From Laburnicola sp. R22_1 (Eukaryota > Ascomycota > Dothideomycetes > Pleosporales > Didymosphaeriaceae), in assembly GCA_014281115.1 (NCBI GenBank), contig JACONQ010000023.1, forward strand, positions 51,940 through 115,939: 64,000 nucleotides of DNA. Direction: 5' to 3'. The position numbers and the translations under genes are program-made. The first letter of the stretch is position 1. Every line of letters starts with the position of its first letter. Of the stretch, positions 27,336-39,963 are shown piece by piece. The notes beneath the pieces were generated by a model that saw only the letters and a list, made by a program, of their open reading frames with translations, was not told the origin of the DNA and did no database searches.

Positions 27336-27612
27336 TGTAACGGTTCGTGGCTGCCTCCCTGCTAGTCATTCACCATTACCTTTCCTTTCACACCCTAATA
27401 GCGCCTTTCACCTTATAGAAGGCGCCTTTCCTAGTTAGTGTTAGCGCGTGGTTCGCGTGGGCCTGTGCCCTACGCCGCCCACTATATAAGTAAGGGCCCC
27501 TAGTTCCCTTCCTTATCCCCCATCTTAGTATAGTCTTAATTTAGTTATCTCTTTTAACCATACTAGCTGTCCCTAAGAGGTTTTCCCTATAAGGCTGTGT
27601 ACCGCCCTTACA
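27336..27612 (+). repeat. 5' LTR of the younger gypsy element
   Basis: 277 bp, same length as the 3' LTR. It differs at roughly a dozen positions, all but one of them transitions. A TATA-like ACTATATAAG at about 27482 is the probable core promoter. Confidence 0.95.
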
Positions 27613-27711
27613 TTATACTAAGATTAAATTTCTTTAGCTGTAGACGGCGACATAATATCTACTCCTCCCTTAAGACGCTGCCCGCAGGCGGTCGAATTAG
27701 TAGAAGTTTTA

Positions 27712-28034
27712 GCTTACTAGGTTAGGCTAGAAGCGTGTTAGTTACTTCGGTGCTAGGCAGTATTGTTACACTGCGCTGAGGTGGGTTAGGCCATTGCTTA
27801 CTAGGTTAGGCCAGAAGTTTATTAGTCACTTTGGTGCTAGGCAGTATTACTACACTGCGCTAAGGTAGGTTAGGCTATCGCTTACTAGGTTAGGCTAGAA
27901 GTTTATTAGTTACTTTGGTGCCAGGCAGTATTGCTATACTGCGCTGAGGTGGGTTAGGCCATCGCTTACTAGGTTAGGCCAGAAGTTGTTAGTCACTTTG
28001 GTGCCAGGCAGTATTGTTATACTGCGCTAAGGCC
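27712..28034 (+). repeat. Four 84-bp tandem repeats in the retrotransposon leader
   Basis: Units begin at 27712, 27796, 27880 and 27964, each starting GCTTACTAGGTTAGG and containing GGTGCYAGGCAGTATT and CACTGCGCTRAGG-type blocks; the last is cut short. They lie between the 5' LTR and the first gag-like coding sequence, on the transcribed leader. Confidence 0.93.
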
Positions 28035-28149
28035 TACTTAGAGAGGTTGCTCACCTAGTTAGGTAGGGAGTTCCTAAACAAACAAACAACAATCACCAAA
28101 CAACAACTACTGCGCCACACCCTGCAGAGCCAACTCGCCTAATAACCTT

Positions 28150-30300
28150 CTTTTGGCGCTATTACGGCAAGGGCACAAGGCACGGAGCCAGGCCACAGAG
28201 GTGACACGGAGGTCGAAGTTTCACGCATTCTATCTCACACTTCATCTTTCACCAAATCTTTTCTTGGCTTGGACCGTGCGCCAGCTCGCACGCTGCATAA
28301 GACCTGCCACCCTAGGTCTATCCGCTACACCCTCTCCGCAACCCCCACTTCGCTCCACTCTACTACTGCCCGCACTATAGCAAGCCGCCGCCCTTTGATT
28401 CAGGAGACTCCTGGAACGTTCCTAGCGTCCTCTCTACCCCTGGACAGTTCCGGGATCGACGATATAGAGGTGGACGTTTGCCTGCACCCCGCCAACAATA
28501 GTCTACATAACACTCGCCTTAAGAAGATTCCCCACTTAACCCCACTAGCGAGCTGTTATCTGTCCAGCGCGGAAAGCAGCTAATAGCTGCTCCTAGGCAA
28601 CTGGTCGCTCTGCCCCTAGCCTAATAAAGAAAAAGAGTATTATTAAACTACTAAAAAGGTCTACCCTAAAGGAATCCTTTACAACACACAGTACGATCAC
28701 TGTATTGCTACACTTAAAGCGGACTAGCTAAGCAACAAATTTTCGATAGCAGACCTTAAGTGGCTTACGCACTAAGGCGAAGCTAAACTTAAAGCTGCTG
28801 GCAAGTACAACGCGTTTACGGGACAATTCGAGCCAGACTAATTGATTTAGCACAGCTTGGAAATGAGATAGTTACTTGCCACCTGTCAGCTTTGGGCTCG
28901 ATATCGCTTTTCTTAAGGCCTGTTTTTAGAGACAGCACTAGATTTGGTGACTAGGGCTGTTACAAAGTCCAAAGAAGACCCCAAATAGGAGGTCCTTGTT
29001 CGGGCTTTATGCGAGCGCGCTGACATGTTTGAACAAGCTTTTACTATACTTAAGGCAACAACACCTCACACTATAGGGTACGCAGTCTTAGAAGATTCCC
29101 ACTCCTAGCCTAATGTTGCCAATCACGCAGCTATTGGATAAGGCTTATTCAGCCCTAAGAAAGTTCTTCCCTCTGTCAAAGATAGTTATGATCCGCAGCA
29201 CCGCACTTAAGTCCTCTTAAAACCCCTAGCCCAGGAACGCCCAATCTACCACATAGTTCACGCCGCCCTTAGGCGGCCAAGCGGAGCTCATCCCGCCCCA
29301 CCGCGCCCCAACGTGCACCACAACATCCGCCCCAGCTTGCGGTGCCCACTCCGCAATAGGACAACACCCTTCGCTACTCCCTAGTCCCAGGACACGTACA
29401 AACTAAGCTCGCCAACGGCGCCTGGATCGACGTGCCCTAGGGCAGACACGCTTTGGCCGCCCTATCTAGTGTGTCTAAGCCAGGACGCTCCGCGAAGCTA
29501 CCCAACGTTAACAAGTACTACAGAAAAGGTCAACCTAGCCCTAGTATTAAAGATTGGCTAGAGGATATGCGCAATAAGATTTGCGTAAACGCGGACTATT
29601 ACTAAGGCGACAATAACAAGGAAGATCAAGATAACCTCGCAGAAGCCATCCTTAGCCGCCTTGGAGGCGCGCCTTGAGAGGCAGCGCGAAATTGGCGTCG
29701 GATAAATTAGGCCCTCTAAGAAGATTGTGGACCCAAAGCACTCTTTAAATTTCTAGAAGAGACTTACTGCGATCCCTTTGCTTCCTAACAGGCACGCGAG
29801 AAGTTTCACAAGCTCTTCCTCTCTAATAGAATAGACGCCCAGACGTTTCTGTAGGCTTTTAAGAGCCTAGCTAGGAAAGGTAGACTAGACGCAAAGACCT
29901 AAAAGGACAAATTATAACTTAAATTAACTAGGAGTCTTAAGTTGATGCTCTGGCGAGAGATAGAAGACCCTAACGTTAACTACCTAGCAATTAAACGCCA
30001 AATAACCACAGCCAGCCGCACTCTTCAAGACAACAACGCGATAACCCCTTTCCAGGCGCACACGAGGACTCCTTTCCAGGTATCACTCTCTGGATCACAG
30101 CCCTCGTACGCGGCCCCTGCCAAATCAGCACCCCGCTCCGGACCTGCTACCAACAATTGACCCACTGTTCCCTTCTCCACCCTCCACAATTAGACCAGGG
30201 CGTAGTGTGTCCAGAACCACGCCTATTTTAAGTGTGGCAAAGTAGGAAACAAACACTGCGCCGCTGCCCCCGCACTAAGAAGACAGCCACACAAGCGAAT
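28150..30300 (+). pseudogene. Gag of the younger gypsy element, broken
   Basis: Between the leader and the protease region the plus strand shows long stretches of plausible protein interrupted by TAG/TAA stops and at least one frame change. Examples are KVYPKGILYNTQYDHCIA near 28660 and ALCERADMFEQAFTILKA near 29010. Near 30220-30265 a zinc-knuckle remnant reads YFKCGKVGNKHC, where the first Cys and the His of a CCHC motif appear to have changed to Tyr and Asn. Such knuckles bind nucleic acid in retroelement Gag. No start codon could be fixed; limits are approximate. Overlapping open frames at 28153-28583 are fragments without independent support. Confidence 0.7.
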
Positions 30301-30559
30301 GTGGACATAGCGGACGATCTGGATTTGGACGAACTTAGTATCACCTACTACTCTAATTTGGAGGCAGGCGATTCGTTAGATAACGAGGCTTTAAATGCGC
30401 GCTACTAGACCACCCCAATCTAGTAGCTTACATAGGGGCCACCAAACCAATCAACCTGGACAAACCGCAGTTCCAATCACGAAACGCAGATGCCAAGCCA
30501 AAATCGTCGCCCGCAGGCGGCAAAACAGTGAGGGTCCCCAAGCTATTCGGAGGCTCCCA

Positions 30560-33500
30560 ACTGGTCCTGCCGGTGCAAATCGTATTCCAAGGATTGGCTC
30601 TCAGGTTGCGAGCCTTGATAGACACCAGTGCTAGCGCTTATAACCTTGTCGCTTTAAGGTATATATGAAGGCGGTACGAAAACAGCTCAAAGCCAAACTC
30701 CTCCGCCTGAAGACACCGATCCCCCTCAAGAACTTCGCAGGGAAGAGAAGCGCGAAAGTGGACACCTGTTTCACAGCCCAGCTCAACATTAACGGACGCA
30801 GCTTCACTACATAGTTTGTTTTCTGTAACATAGGGGACCACAATCTTATTATTAGTAGGAAATTTTTTAAGCAAGCTAATTGCCTAGTTAACGCTCAGGA
30901 CCGCCGCCTTCGTTAGAAAGATGACAAGAATCTAACCTTTGCCGGCAACCTCGTCCTACCGCGGACTTCCCCCACCCGACCCTTCCCACCAGGACGACGC
31001 CACTCGACAGGACAGCCTACTCAAAAACAGGACCACACCCGCCAAAAGACTCGCTTATTGAAAGCCAACCAGAGCGTCTCTAAGGAAATCTCTGTCCAGC
31101 TTCCCAACCCCACTATCTCGGTCATCAGAACGTACTCAAAGGCTTACTAGAAACTGAGCTGTGAGGACGACTTCAACAGAGATAGTAGCGTAGAGGCCGT
31201 AGAGCTGTCTTCCTCGGACAAAGAGCCATCCAACAACAAGTCGCCTGTCGGTCACCCCGTCCCCGCCATCCAAGGAAGCCACCAGCAAGACCAGCCCCCA
31301 GGAATTGTGCGGCAGGATCTGGGTATCACCCCTAGCCCTAGACCTAGAGACTGTGATCCTACCAGAGAAGCTGATCCAAGGATCAGACAGCTCTTGCAGG
31401 AATTAACTATTTAATTGGAACTACCCTAGCCAGAACAACCTAGGATAGCTCCCTTCCGCCCCACTAAATTACTAACACAGAAGGAGAACTTGCGGAAGAT
31501 AAACAATGAATTGCGTTCGGCAGACCCACCAGCCCTATAGGATCTAGCCAACCTCCCAGAACTTATTTAGGCGCCAACGCGGGAACAATTATACGCTGCT
31601 GGCTTTGATGTTAATATAGTGACTGCCGCAGCCTTCGCTTTAAACAGCGGCCACAAGTCCGACGTGATCATGGGTTATACCAGCCCCTACAAGCTGGCCA
31701 AACTTATTGAGGACCGCGAGAGCGAGATGCACGGCCTAGAAAATAAGTCCTAAGCCAACCTACTCGCCGAAATGGAACAAGCGCTCCCCTGGCCAGGATA
31801 TGCCAGAGCGGAGCCCGCCCATTTTTCAAAATCAGATTCCAACGCCCTCCCGCCTTACCAAAAGGGCGTTGATCACCATGTCGACCTTACTAAAGACCCA
31901 TCTACACTTACCACCTCGCCTTTGTACAGCATGTCCTTAAAGCACCTTAAACTCCTTAAAGCCTACATTAACAACCACATTAAGCGCGGGTTTATCGTCC
32001 CCAGCGACGCCAGCTTCGCTTCGCCAGTGTTGTTTGCCAAAAAGCCAAGTGGAGGTTGGCGCTTTTGCGTTAATTACCGCCAGCTCAATGCCATTACCAA
32101 AAAGGATATTATAGCAATCCCACTTATCAAGGAGACACTTATGCGCCTCTCTAGAGCAAGACTTTTCACTAAGCTCGACATTCGCTAAGCATTCTACTAA
32201 ATCTAGCTCACCCTAGAGACTAAAGCGCTAACTACTTTTCGAACCTAGTATAGAAACTACAAGTATAGGGTCTTACCCTTTGGTCTCTATAATAGTCCTG
32301 CCACCTTTCAACAGTTTATTAATAGCGTTTTAGGCGATTATCTAGACAACTTCTGTACTACATACATCAACAACATCCTTATCTTTTCTAAGGATCCTCT
32401 AGAACACGAAGAACATGTTCGCAAGGTCCTACTCCGCTTAAGGGACGCTAATCTCCAAGCTAATCTCAAGAAATGCGAATTCGCTGTAACAGAAACTAAG
32501 TTCTTAGGATACATTATTAGCACTAAAGGAATCTGTAAGGACCCCACAAAGACCGCCGCAGTTCGGGAATAGAAAGAGCCCACAACACTCAAGGCATTAC
32601 AGAGCTTTTTAGGCTTCTGCAACTACTACCGCTCCTTCCTTCCTTACTATAGGCGGGTCGTTCGCCCCCTAATTAAGCTGCTGAAAAATGGTGCCTTCCA
32701 CACCTTTAGAGACTAGGAACGTGCCGCCTTCAAAGCCGCTAAGCAACTTATAGCCAGCGACGTCCTAGTCTTATAGTACTCCCTATTTCGGATCACCCGC
32801 ATAGAAACCAACTCCAGTAACGGCGTTAATGCGGGCTCTCTCAGTCAACTGCAATCTGACAGTACCTAGCGCCCGGTCGCATAGTACTCCAAATCATTAA
32901 AGCCCGCTAAGTTAAATTACAACATTTATAACAAGGAAATGTTAGCAGTTATACAGGGCCTTTTGAAATAGAGAGCGCAACTAATTAGCCTCCAAACCAC
33001 TAAGCCCTTTGATATTATTACTAATTATTAGGCCCTTGAGTACTTTAGCACCAAACGCGAGCTCTCTCTATAGCAAGCCCATTAGTCTAAGAAGCTGTCC
33101 GAATACCATTGTCGAATCACGTACCAACCAGGCACCGCAAATGTTGTAGCTAATGCGCTATCTAGGAAATATGACGAGCTGAAGTCGCAGAAGGAGAAGG
33201 ATTGAGAGGCTTGCACCTGGTTTTTTCTCCTGCAACCACTAGATACCGCCAAAGCAGCCCTTGGGGCTGTCACGATTGCAGAGCAGGAGGAAGGAAAAGT
33301 CAATATAAGCCCTGAAGGAGCCCATTCTCACATGCTTATTGATCGCCTGCTGCATGCCAATCGAACACACGAGGTGCTCGAATCGCTCTGAGAAGCTGCC
33401 CGTTCTGGATCACTAGGTTTCGCCCTTACCCCTTTAGGGTTGCTTCTCTACAAAGACCGCCTAGTAGTTCCCTCTGTAGAGTTTCTCCAGACGCATCTGA

Positions 33501-34817
33501 TTTAAACGATGCATGCTTGTCAGGTTACTGCCCATCTAGGTCCACAAAAACTCTCTGGCTTTTACGCCAGTTGTATCACTAGAAGGGCATGAACGCTAAC
33601 GTTAATAGGTACATCTCTAACTGCAAAGACTGCTAGTGGAGCAAGCCCCCGCTGGACAAAAAGCCAGGCTTGTTACACCCGCTTCCTATCCCCGAAAATG
33701 TCTGGCAAGATGTCTCGATCGATTTCAAATCATTCCCTAAGGATAAGAAAGGGTACGACAACGCGATGGTATCTTGTTGCCGCCTATCCAAGCGTGCCTT
33801 TTCTATGCCCTGCTGCAAGACGGTCACAGCTAAACAAGTCGCCGATCTCTACTATCAGTACATATTTAGAGTCTTTGGCCCCCTTGATTAATTGTATTCA
33901 ACTGCGGCCCCTAGTTTATTTTCGCTTTCCTGGCTGCTTTGTGCAAGCTTATAGGTATTAAGCAACTTCTCTTTACAGCGCGGCATCCGCAAACTAATGG
34001 CCAAACTAAGATTATGAATTAGTACCTCAACTAGCGTCTGCGTCCGTTTATTAACTTTCATTAAGACAACTAGTCAGATTTGCTGCCCAGCATGGACTGG
34101 GCCCAAGCGATACTGCCCTACAACAGCACTGGAGTTTCGCCTTTCAAGATTGAGTTCGGGCATCAGCCGTACTTTCACTGGGACTGGCGCGAGCGTACCC
34201 GACCAGTCACCGAATCTCTGGACGACGTCACTTTAGAAAAGGCTAAGGCGTAGGTCAAGGCCCGTGCCAAAGCCTGCGAATTCGTCCGTGACACCGCCCG
34301 CGCCAACATGTCTACTGCCCAGGAAATGCAATTAGAGCAGGCTAACAAACACAGACGAGCCATTGATTTCGACGTTAGGGACCAGGTCTTTGTCACCCCA
34401 AAGGGATTCATTACTGAACGCCTATTAGTCAAGCTAGATTATTAAATAAAAGGACCATACCCAATTGTAGGCAAGAAAGGCCACTTATTTGTACTCAAAC
34501 TCCCACAATACATAAGAGTTCACCCAGTGTTCCACGCTGACAGGCTTCAAAGGGATCTAAATAATCCCTTACTAGGTTAATTGCAACCTCTAGAACCACC
34601 TATTAAGGTGGACAGAGTCCCTAAGTGGCCAGTTTCTCGCATCCTTGACAGCAAAGTAGACCGCGGAACACTAAAGTACTGGGCAGCGTGGGAAGGGCAT
34701 GACCCCAACCCAACCTACTACCCTACCAACAACTTCGTCAACTCTCCCCTGCTGATCAAAGCTTACTATCAAGAGTACCCTAAGCGAGCTAGTCCACTAA
34801 AACAGTTGCCTATTTAG
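30560..34817 (+). pseudogene. Pol of the younger gypsy element, broken
   Basis: The protease region near 30610 reads ALIDTSASAYNLV, with Asp-Thr-Gly changed to Asp-Thr-Ser. The reverse transcriptase (about 31880-32560) is well preserved up to RLFTKLDIR and then YINNILIFS, where the two catalytic aspartates of the usual YxDD box read as Asn-Asn. RNase H-like sequence follows (KLNYNIYNKEMLAVIQGL near 32910). The integrase region (33500-34440) includes PLPIPENVWQDVSIDF. A chromodomain is clear at 34600-34780 (VSRILDSKVDRG, then YWAAWEGHDPNPTYY), a module thought to guide integration to particular chromatin. There are about twenty in-frame stops, mainly TAG, and several frameshifts. No functional Pol can be made. 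Confidence 0.9.
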
Positions 34818-35466
34818 CTGGACGCCGCCCTCTAAGACACCTTTCTGGAGCCTATCCCCAAAGACAATGTGCCTGCGAAGACAGGGTTGAAGCGCTGTAT
34901 TAGGCGTGCTTAGCTAGGTGCCTGTCGCTTTTGACACCTGCACGCCCTTAGGCTCGCGCGCGTAACCGGATACCTATCGCTTTTTGGTACCCTCACCCCG
35001 GACGTCCCTACTACCGCCGGCAGCCCCTGTGGCTTTAGAAGCCGCCCTGCCCTAATTGAAAACCGCATAGTCGGGTCAACACGTTTTTTAAAACGCTCTC
35101 CTATAGTACTAGGGAACCTTATGCAACACAATTGCGCCGGCGCGCAACGAACTAACTGGAAATTTTTTGGCTAACCGCGTTTTTGTATAGTGTTAGAGCT
35201 GAGGATGCGCTCTATTAGCGAAACGCCAAACGCTAAGATGTGGTTTCTACCGCGTTTTTTCCACTAATCCACTAATTCACCCCTAACAACTTTCCTTAAT
35301 ATCTCCACCAAATGGCACCCAAATTGAAAACCGAGGCCACCGCTGGAACCGTAGGGGCCCGTTGCCCCTACTCTAGCCCTCTTCGGCCCTAAAATAGTGC
35401 TAGTTACGTTGAAAATCTGCCAAAACACACTATTTTCACGTACTTTCCTTCCTATTTTCAGGCCTT

Positions 35467-35476
35467 AAAAGGGGGT
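35467..35476 (+). other. Polypurine tract
   Basis: An AAAAGGGGG run immediately precedes the 3' LTR at 35479. This is the expected position of the plus-strand primer of an LTR retrotransposon. Confidence 0.75.
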
Positions 35477-35478
35477 TA

Positions 35479-35755
35479 TGTAACGGTTCGTGGCTGCCTC
35501 CCTGCTAGTCATTCACTATTACCTTTCCTTTCACACCCTAATAGCGCCTTTTACCTTATAGAAGGCGCCTTTCCTAGTTAGTGTTAGCGCGTGGTTCGTG
35601 TGGGCCTGTGCCCTACGCCGCCCACTATATAAGTAAGGGCCCCCAGTTCCCTTCCTTATCCCCCATCTTAGTATAGTCTCAATTCAGTTATCTCTTTCAA
35701 CCATACTAGCTGTCCCCGAGAGGTTTGCCCTGTAAGGCCGTGTACCGCCCTTACA
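35479..35755 (+). repeat. 3' LTR of the younger gypsy element
   Basis: 277 bp, starting TGTAACGG and ending CCCTTACA, followed by the CTGCC duplication. See the 5' LTR for the comparison. Confidence 0.95.
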
Positions 35756-35760
35756 CTGCC

Positions 35761-37746
35761 TAGAGTAGATAAGCTTAAAAAGGGAGAAAAGCTATCCCTT
35801 ACACTTAAATGCGTAAGCAAAAGTAGCTTTTAAAAAGTTAAAGACTATATTTATAAAAGTGCCTATATTAGTGCACTTTAAGTCTAATAAAAAGATAAAA
35901 CTTAAGGTAAATGCCTTAGGTAGCGTAATATCTAGCATATTAAGCTAGAATATGCCTAAATCTAATAGAACCCTATAATAGCGACCTATTAGTTTCTTTT
36001 TATAAAAGCTAAATAGCACATAACTTTAATATAATATATATAATAAGGAATTGCTAGCTATTAATAGAAGTATTAAATATTAGTAACACTACCTATTAAG
36101 TATCCTATTTACTATCTTTATAGATTATAATAACTTATAATAGTTTATAAACATAAAAAAATTAAACTACTAGTAGGTTAGAGTCTATAAGAGGCTAGTA
36201 GAGTACAATTTTATTATTATTTACTAGCTAAAAAAGGAAAACCTAGCAGATAAACTATTAAAACGCCCTAACTATATAACTAAGGCGCAACACTTAGTAA
36301 AGAAAGAAAATAGGACTTATATAGAGCCTTTAGAAATATTGTTAAGCAAAGATACTTTTAATAAACTAACTACTTAATTAATTAGTATAATTATAAGGTC
36401 CTAGTAAGCAGTACCCTAAGAATAAAGGCAGCTAAAAAGGCGCAAACCTAAAAGAGTAATTGCAAAAAAGCTAATATTATTAATAGATAGTAGCGCTAAA
36501 TCTAACTTAGAAACTAAGAATAAAACTAAGGCTCTAGAAGAACCTTAGTCCTAATAGTTAGGTAAAGAGTTATTAAAAGAAGGCGTAATAAAGCAAAACA
36601 AAATTAAAGTGCTTATAATAAGTATAAAGAAGGTAAAAGCCCTCTAGATATATTATAATAGCTCTATAGGTAGACATTTTAGGGTAAAGAAGATATTAGA
36701 AAAGTTAAAAAGGCCTTTCTAATAAAAAAATACAATATAAAGTTAAGGACTACTATTAAGACTATTTAAAGTGTAGGATATTTATCGCACCTTAACACTA
36801 ACTATATAGTCTTTTAAATTCTTTACCTATGCTAAATAGCCCTTAGAAAGACGTTACCTTAGATTTTATTATAGACTTACCCCTAGCCAAAAACTTAGCT
36901 AAGTCTATAATACTATTCTAGTAATAGGAGACTATCTAATAAAGATAGCTTATTATATACCTACTAGAGCAAATTAGGATACAAAGGACTTAGCGAAAGC
37001 CTAGATTTAGAATATTATTAGGTTATATAGCACTCCTAAGATAATTATATTAGATAGAGGTCTAATAATAAACTCTTACTATTAGGACTCTTTTTATTAT
37101 TACCTTAACACTATAAAAGTATTATTATTAGCCTATTACCTACAAACAGATAGGTAAACTAAAAGGCGGAATTAGACACTTAAGTAGTATCTTTAGTGTT
37201 TTTACTACCTAGAATAGGATAACTAGGCAAAGTAGTTACTAATTATAAAATTTGCGTATAATAATAGCGTAAATATAGTAACTAAAGTAACTTCTTTTAC
37301 ACATACTATAAAGTAGATTCTTATACGCTAGAATAGTTTAAAATGCCGCTTAGCAATAGAGAATTGCTACTAGGCACGTTAATTGCAATAAGAGTTATTG
37401 CACTATAAGCTTATTATAGAATAAAAATTATAGCAGCGAATAAGTACTAGAATAAGTATACTAATAAAAAGAGAAAGTACCTTAGTCTTAAATTAAGAGA
37501 TTAAGTATTTATATCTACTAAATATTTAAACTCTACTTAACCTAAGCGCAAACTTAATTAGAAGTTTATTAGACTAGATATAGTTAAGTACCCTATAGGA
37601 AAGGAGCCTATAGAGTTAACTTTCTAGAATTAAACATACACCTAGTCTTTTATATATTATTATTAGAGCTATATAAATAAAGGGGAGCTATTAAGTCTTA
37701 AGCAAGTCCTATTATAGACACCCTACGCACGTTTAGTAATAACGTA
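35761..37746 (+). pseudogene. Old gypsy element: RNase H and integrase remnants
   Basis: The reading resumes right after the younger element's target duplication. An RNase H tail lies near 36000-36060 (NKELLAI). The integrase part begins near 36640 and includes a stretch equivalent to LPxxxxPWKDVTLDFIIDLP near 36830-36890. Stops are very dense. It is cut at 37747 by the pogo/Fot element. Confidence 0.7.
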
Positions 37747-37828
37747 TAACATATTCTATTAGTAGCCCGGACAGATCAGTCCGCCGGACAGTTTTTGCCA
37801 AGACCACAACACTTCACTATAAATCATA

Positions 37829-39523
37829 ATGTCTCAACAACACGACGCGTTATCATCTAATTAAGAAGGCAGAATTAAGCTTGCCCTTCACGCCTATCAG
37901 AATAAGCAAATTTTAAGCCTGCGACGCGCTGCTACAGCATATAATATCCCAAAGTCTACACTAAGCAATCAAATTAACGGAATCACCGCCCAAGCAGATA
38001 CACGATTAGGCATGGCAAAGCTCACCGCGACTAAAGAGCAGACGCTCATACAGTATATCCTTAACCTAGATTCGCGAGGATTTGCACCCTAGCTAGGTAA
38101 GGTGAAAGATATGGCCAACAAACTACCAGCTGCGCGGCATAGAGACCCTATAGGACAATACTAGGCTTAGCGCTTTGTAAAGCGCGTACCTAAGCTTAAA
38201 ATGGCTTTTAATTAAGCGAAGGACTAATAGAGGATACAACAGGAAGACCTAGAGGTTATAAACGCGTGGTTTTAGCTAGTAGAGGACATAAAAGCCAAGT
38301 ATAGAGTGCAGAATAAAGACATCTATAACTTCAATAAGACAGGCTTCTAGATAGGAGTTATTGGCTCAATAAAGGTTATAACTAGTTTAGAAAGACATTC
38401 TCAACCTACGCTTGTTCAGCCAGGCAACCGCGAGTGGGTTACAGTAATTCAGAGTATTTGCGCTACTAGGTATGCTGCCCCGCCCTTTATTATCTACAAA
38501 GGGCGAGTCCACATCTCAGCGTGGTATAAGGAGACCAGTATCCCCCGCGATTAGAAGCTCCCAGTCTCTAAGACCAGCTGGACCAACAACGAGCTTGAAG
38601 TCGCGTGGTTAAAGCACTTTAACGCGTATACAAGGCCGCGCATAGTAGGGTTATAGAGGTTACTTATTCTAGACGGCCATAAGAGCCACCACTCCCAGGA
38701 TTTTAAGGATTATTGCCTGGAACAGAAGATCCTAACACTCTGTATGCCAGCGCACTCATCTCATATCCTCCAGCCGCTTAATGTGGTCTGTTTCGCGCCA
38801 CTAAAGCTGAAGTACTCCCAGCGCGTGCGGGACTTGGCGCGCCGACGCGTCTTTTATATTGACAAAGAGGGCTTCCTACTAGCCTTTCGCAACGCGTTTT
38901 TTAATGTGTTTACACTAGAAAACTACAAGAAAGCCTTTAAGGCCTCTAGGCTTGTTCCTTTAGATGCGTTAGTAGTGGTAGATCGCCTTGATGTGCGTAT
39001 TCACACTCCACCTCAGGGTACCCCACTAGATACACCATGGCAAGCCAGGACCCCAAGCAATACCCTTAAGTTTGGATCCCAGTCAAAGCTCGTACGCGAC
39101 TCTTTTATTCGGTCTTCACCTAATGCTAAATTGAGCTACTTACAGCTTATAAAAGGTGCTGAACTTATGCTCTACTATAGTGTACTTTAAGAGACCCGCA
39201 TTAAGGAACTTAAGGAGCAAATTAAGGTTCTAACAAAGCGAAAAACGCGTAAAAGAAAGCGTATTTAGAAAGGTGGGACACTAGGCTTTGCTTAGGGAGC
39301 AGATTTGGGAGTAGAAAGCCCTTCTATTAGGGTGAAGTTGTCGAAAAGGGCGCGAGGTAGTGGTGAGGGAGAGGCAGGTCCCTCAACACAACGCCGCTAT
39401 AGGAGGTGCGAAGAGCCTGGGCACAACGCAAGGACCTGTCAGATAGATAAAGAGATAGAGAAGGAGTTAGATGTTACCCTTAGCGGCTTATTTTCAGATA
39501 GTGTTAATAGTAAATTAGAGTGA
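37829..39523 (+). pseudogene. pogo/Fot DDE transposase with C-terminal zinc knuckle, broken
   Basis: Starts with ATG at 37829 (MSQQHDALSS). It has an N-terminal helix-turn-helix region with RRAATAYNIPKSTLSNQ and a second DNA-binding block reading ILNLDSRGFAP. In the catalytic core, NFNKTGF stands where the first Asp (usually DKTGF) is expected, LILDGHKSH carries the second Asp, and HSSHILQPLNVVCF has Asn where the family normally has the third Asp. A basic C-terminus is followed by a knuckle RRYRRCEEPGHNARTC, with the first Cys changed to Tyr. At least a dozen stops, mostly TAG, break the frame; the longest intact piece is 38744-39190. The changes fit C-to-T/G-to-A mutation. It is about 565 codons, normal for the family. 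Confidence 0.9.
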
Positions 39524-39751
39524 TTTTATTATAGGTTACTATAAGGCCAAAAATAACGGGTTAACTTCATCTTGCAATAGTACGCACTCAGTGACTGAAA
39601 ATTAGATAAAGTACTACTTAAGATATAGTATGCTTCACTGCGAATCATAATAAGTATACTATATATTGCCTACGTATAGTATGGTAGATAATATATCGTA
39701 TATTATAGGGAGTCTTGTTGTAAGTTCGTACTGTCAAGAAAGACTCCTTAG

Positions 39752-39780
39752 CTTTGCGCGGCTGCAGCAGCCGCGCAAAG
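39752..39780. other. Perfect 13-bp stem hairpin
   Basis: CTTTGCGCGGCTG, a CAG loop, then the exact complement CAGCCGCGCAAAG. It lies between the transposase end and the right inverted terminus of the pogo/Fot element. It is GC-rich against an AT-rich background. Confidence 0.85.
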
Positions 39781-39963
39781 AGGCTGCACGACGTAAAAGT
39801 AGATTAAATAGTAACTTGGTATATTGTAAGTTATAGTAGGTTATTATGAGTCACTATGAAGTAACGTTGGTGGTGTTCTATAATGAGTTATGAGGGACCT
39901 CGAAGTTGCCAAGAAAAACTGTCCGGCGGACTGATCTGTCCGGGCTACTAATAGAATATGTTA

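Larger units (their letters stand above)
27336..35755 (+). mobile_element. Younger Ty3/gypsy chromodomain LTR retrotransposon, full length but broken
   Basis: An 8420-bp element with two 277-bp LTRs (TGTAAC...TTACA) and an exact 5-bp target duplication CTGCC (27331-27335 and 35756-35760). The internal order is leader with tandem repeats, gag with CCHC knuckle, protease, reverse transcriptase, RNase H, integrase, chromodomain, a polypurine tract and the 3' LTR. Coding frames are broken by dozens of stops and some frameshifts. It is GC-richer and far less mutated than the element it sits in, so it is younger. LTR differences are almost all C/T or G/A, so they do not give a simple age. Confidence 0.95.
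37749..39961 (+). mobile_element. pogo/Fot-like DNA transposon, 2.2 kb
   Basis: The first and last 50 or so bases are perfect reverse complements and include CCCGGACAGATCAGTCCG. TA dinucleotides flank both ends. It encodes a broken transposase on the plus strand and is inserted within the chromodomain region of the old gypsy element, whose reading resumes at 39964. Perfect inverted repeats next to a multiply mutated gene suggest recent mobility supplied in trans, or that the ends were spared by RIP. Confidence 0.93.

Noticed and set aside
28153..28583. Two overlapping plus-strand open frames in the younger gypsy leader/gag region
   Set aside because: Proline/serine-rich readings without family features, in an area with broken gag; not supported as separate genes.
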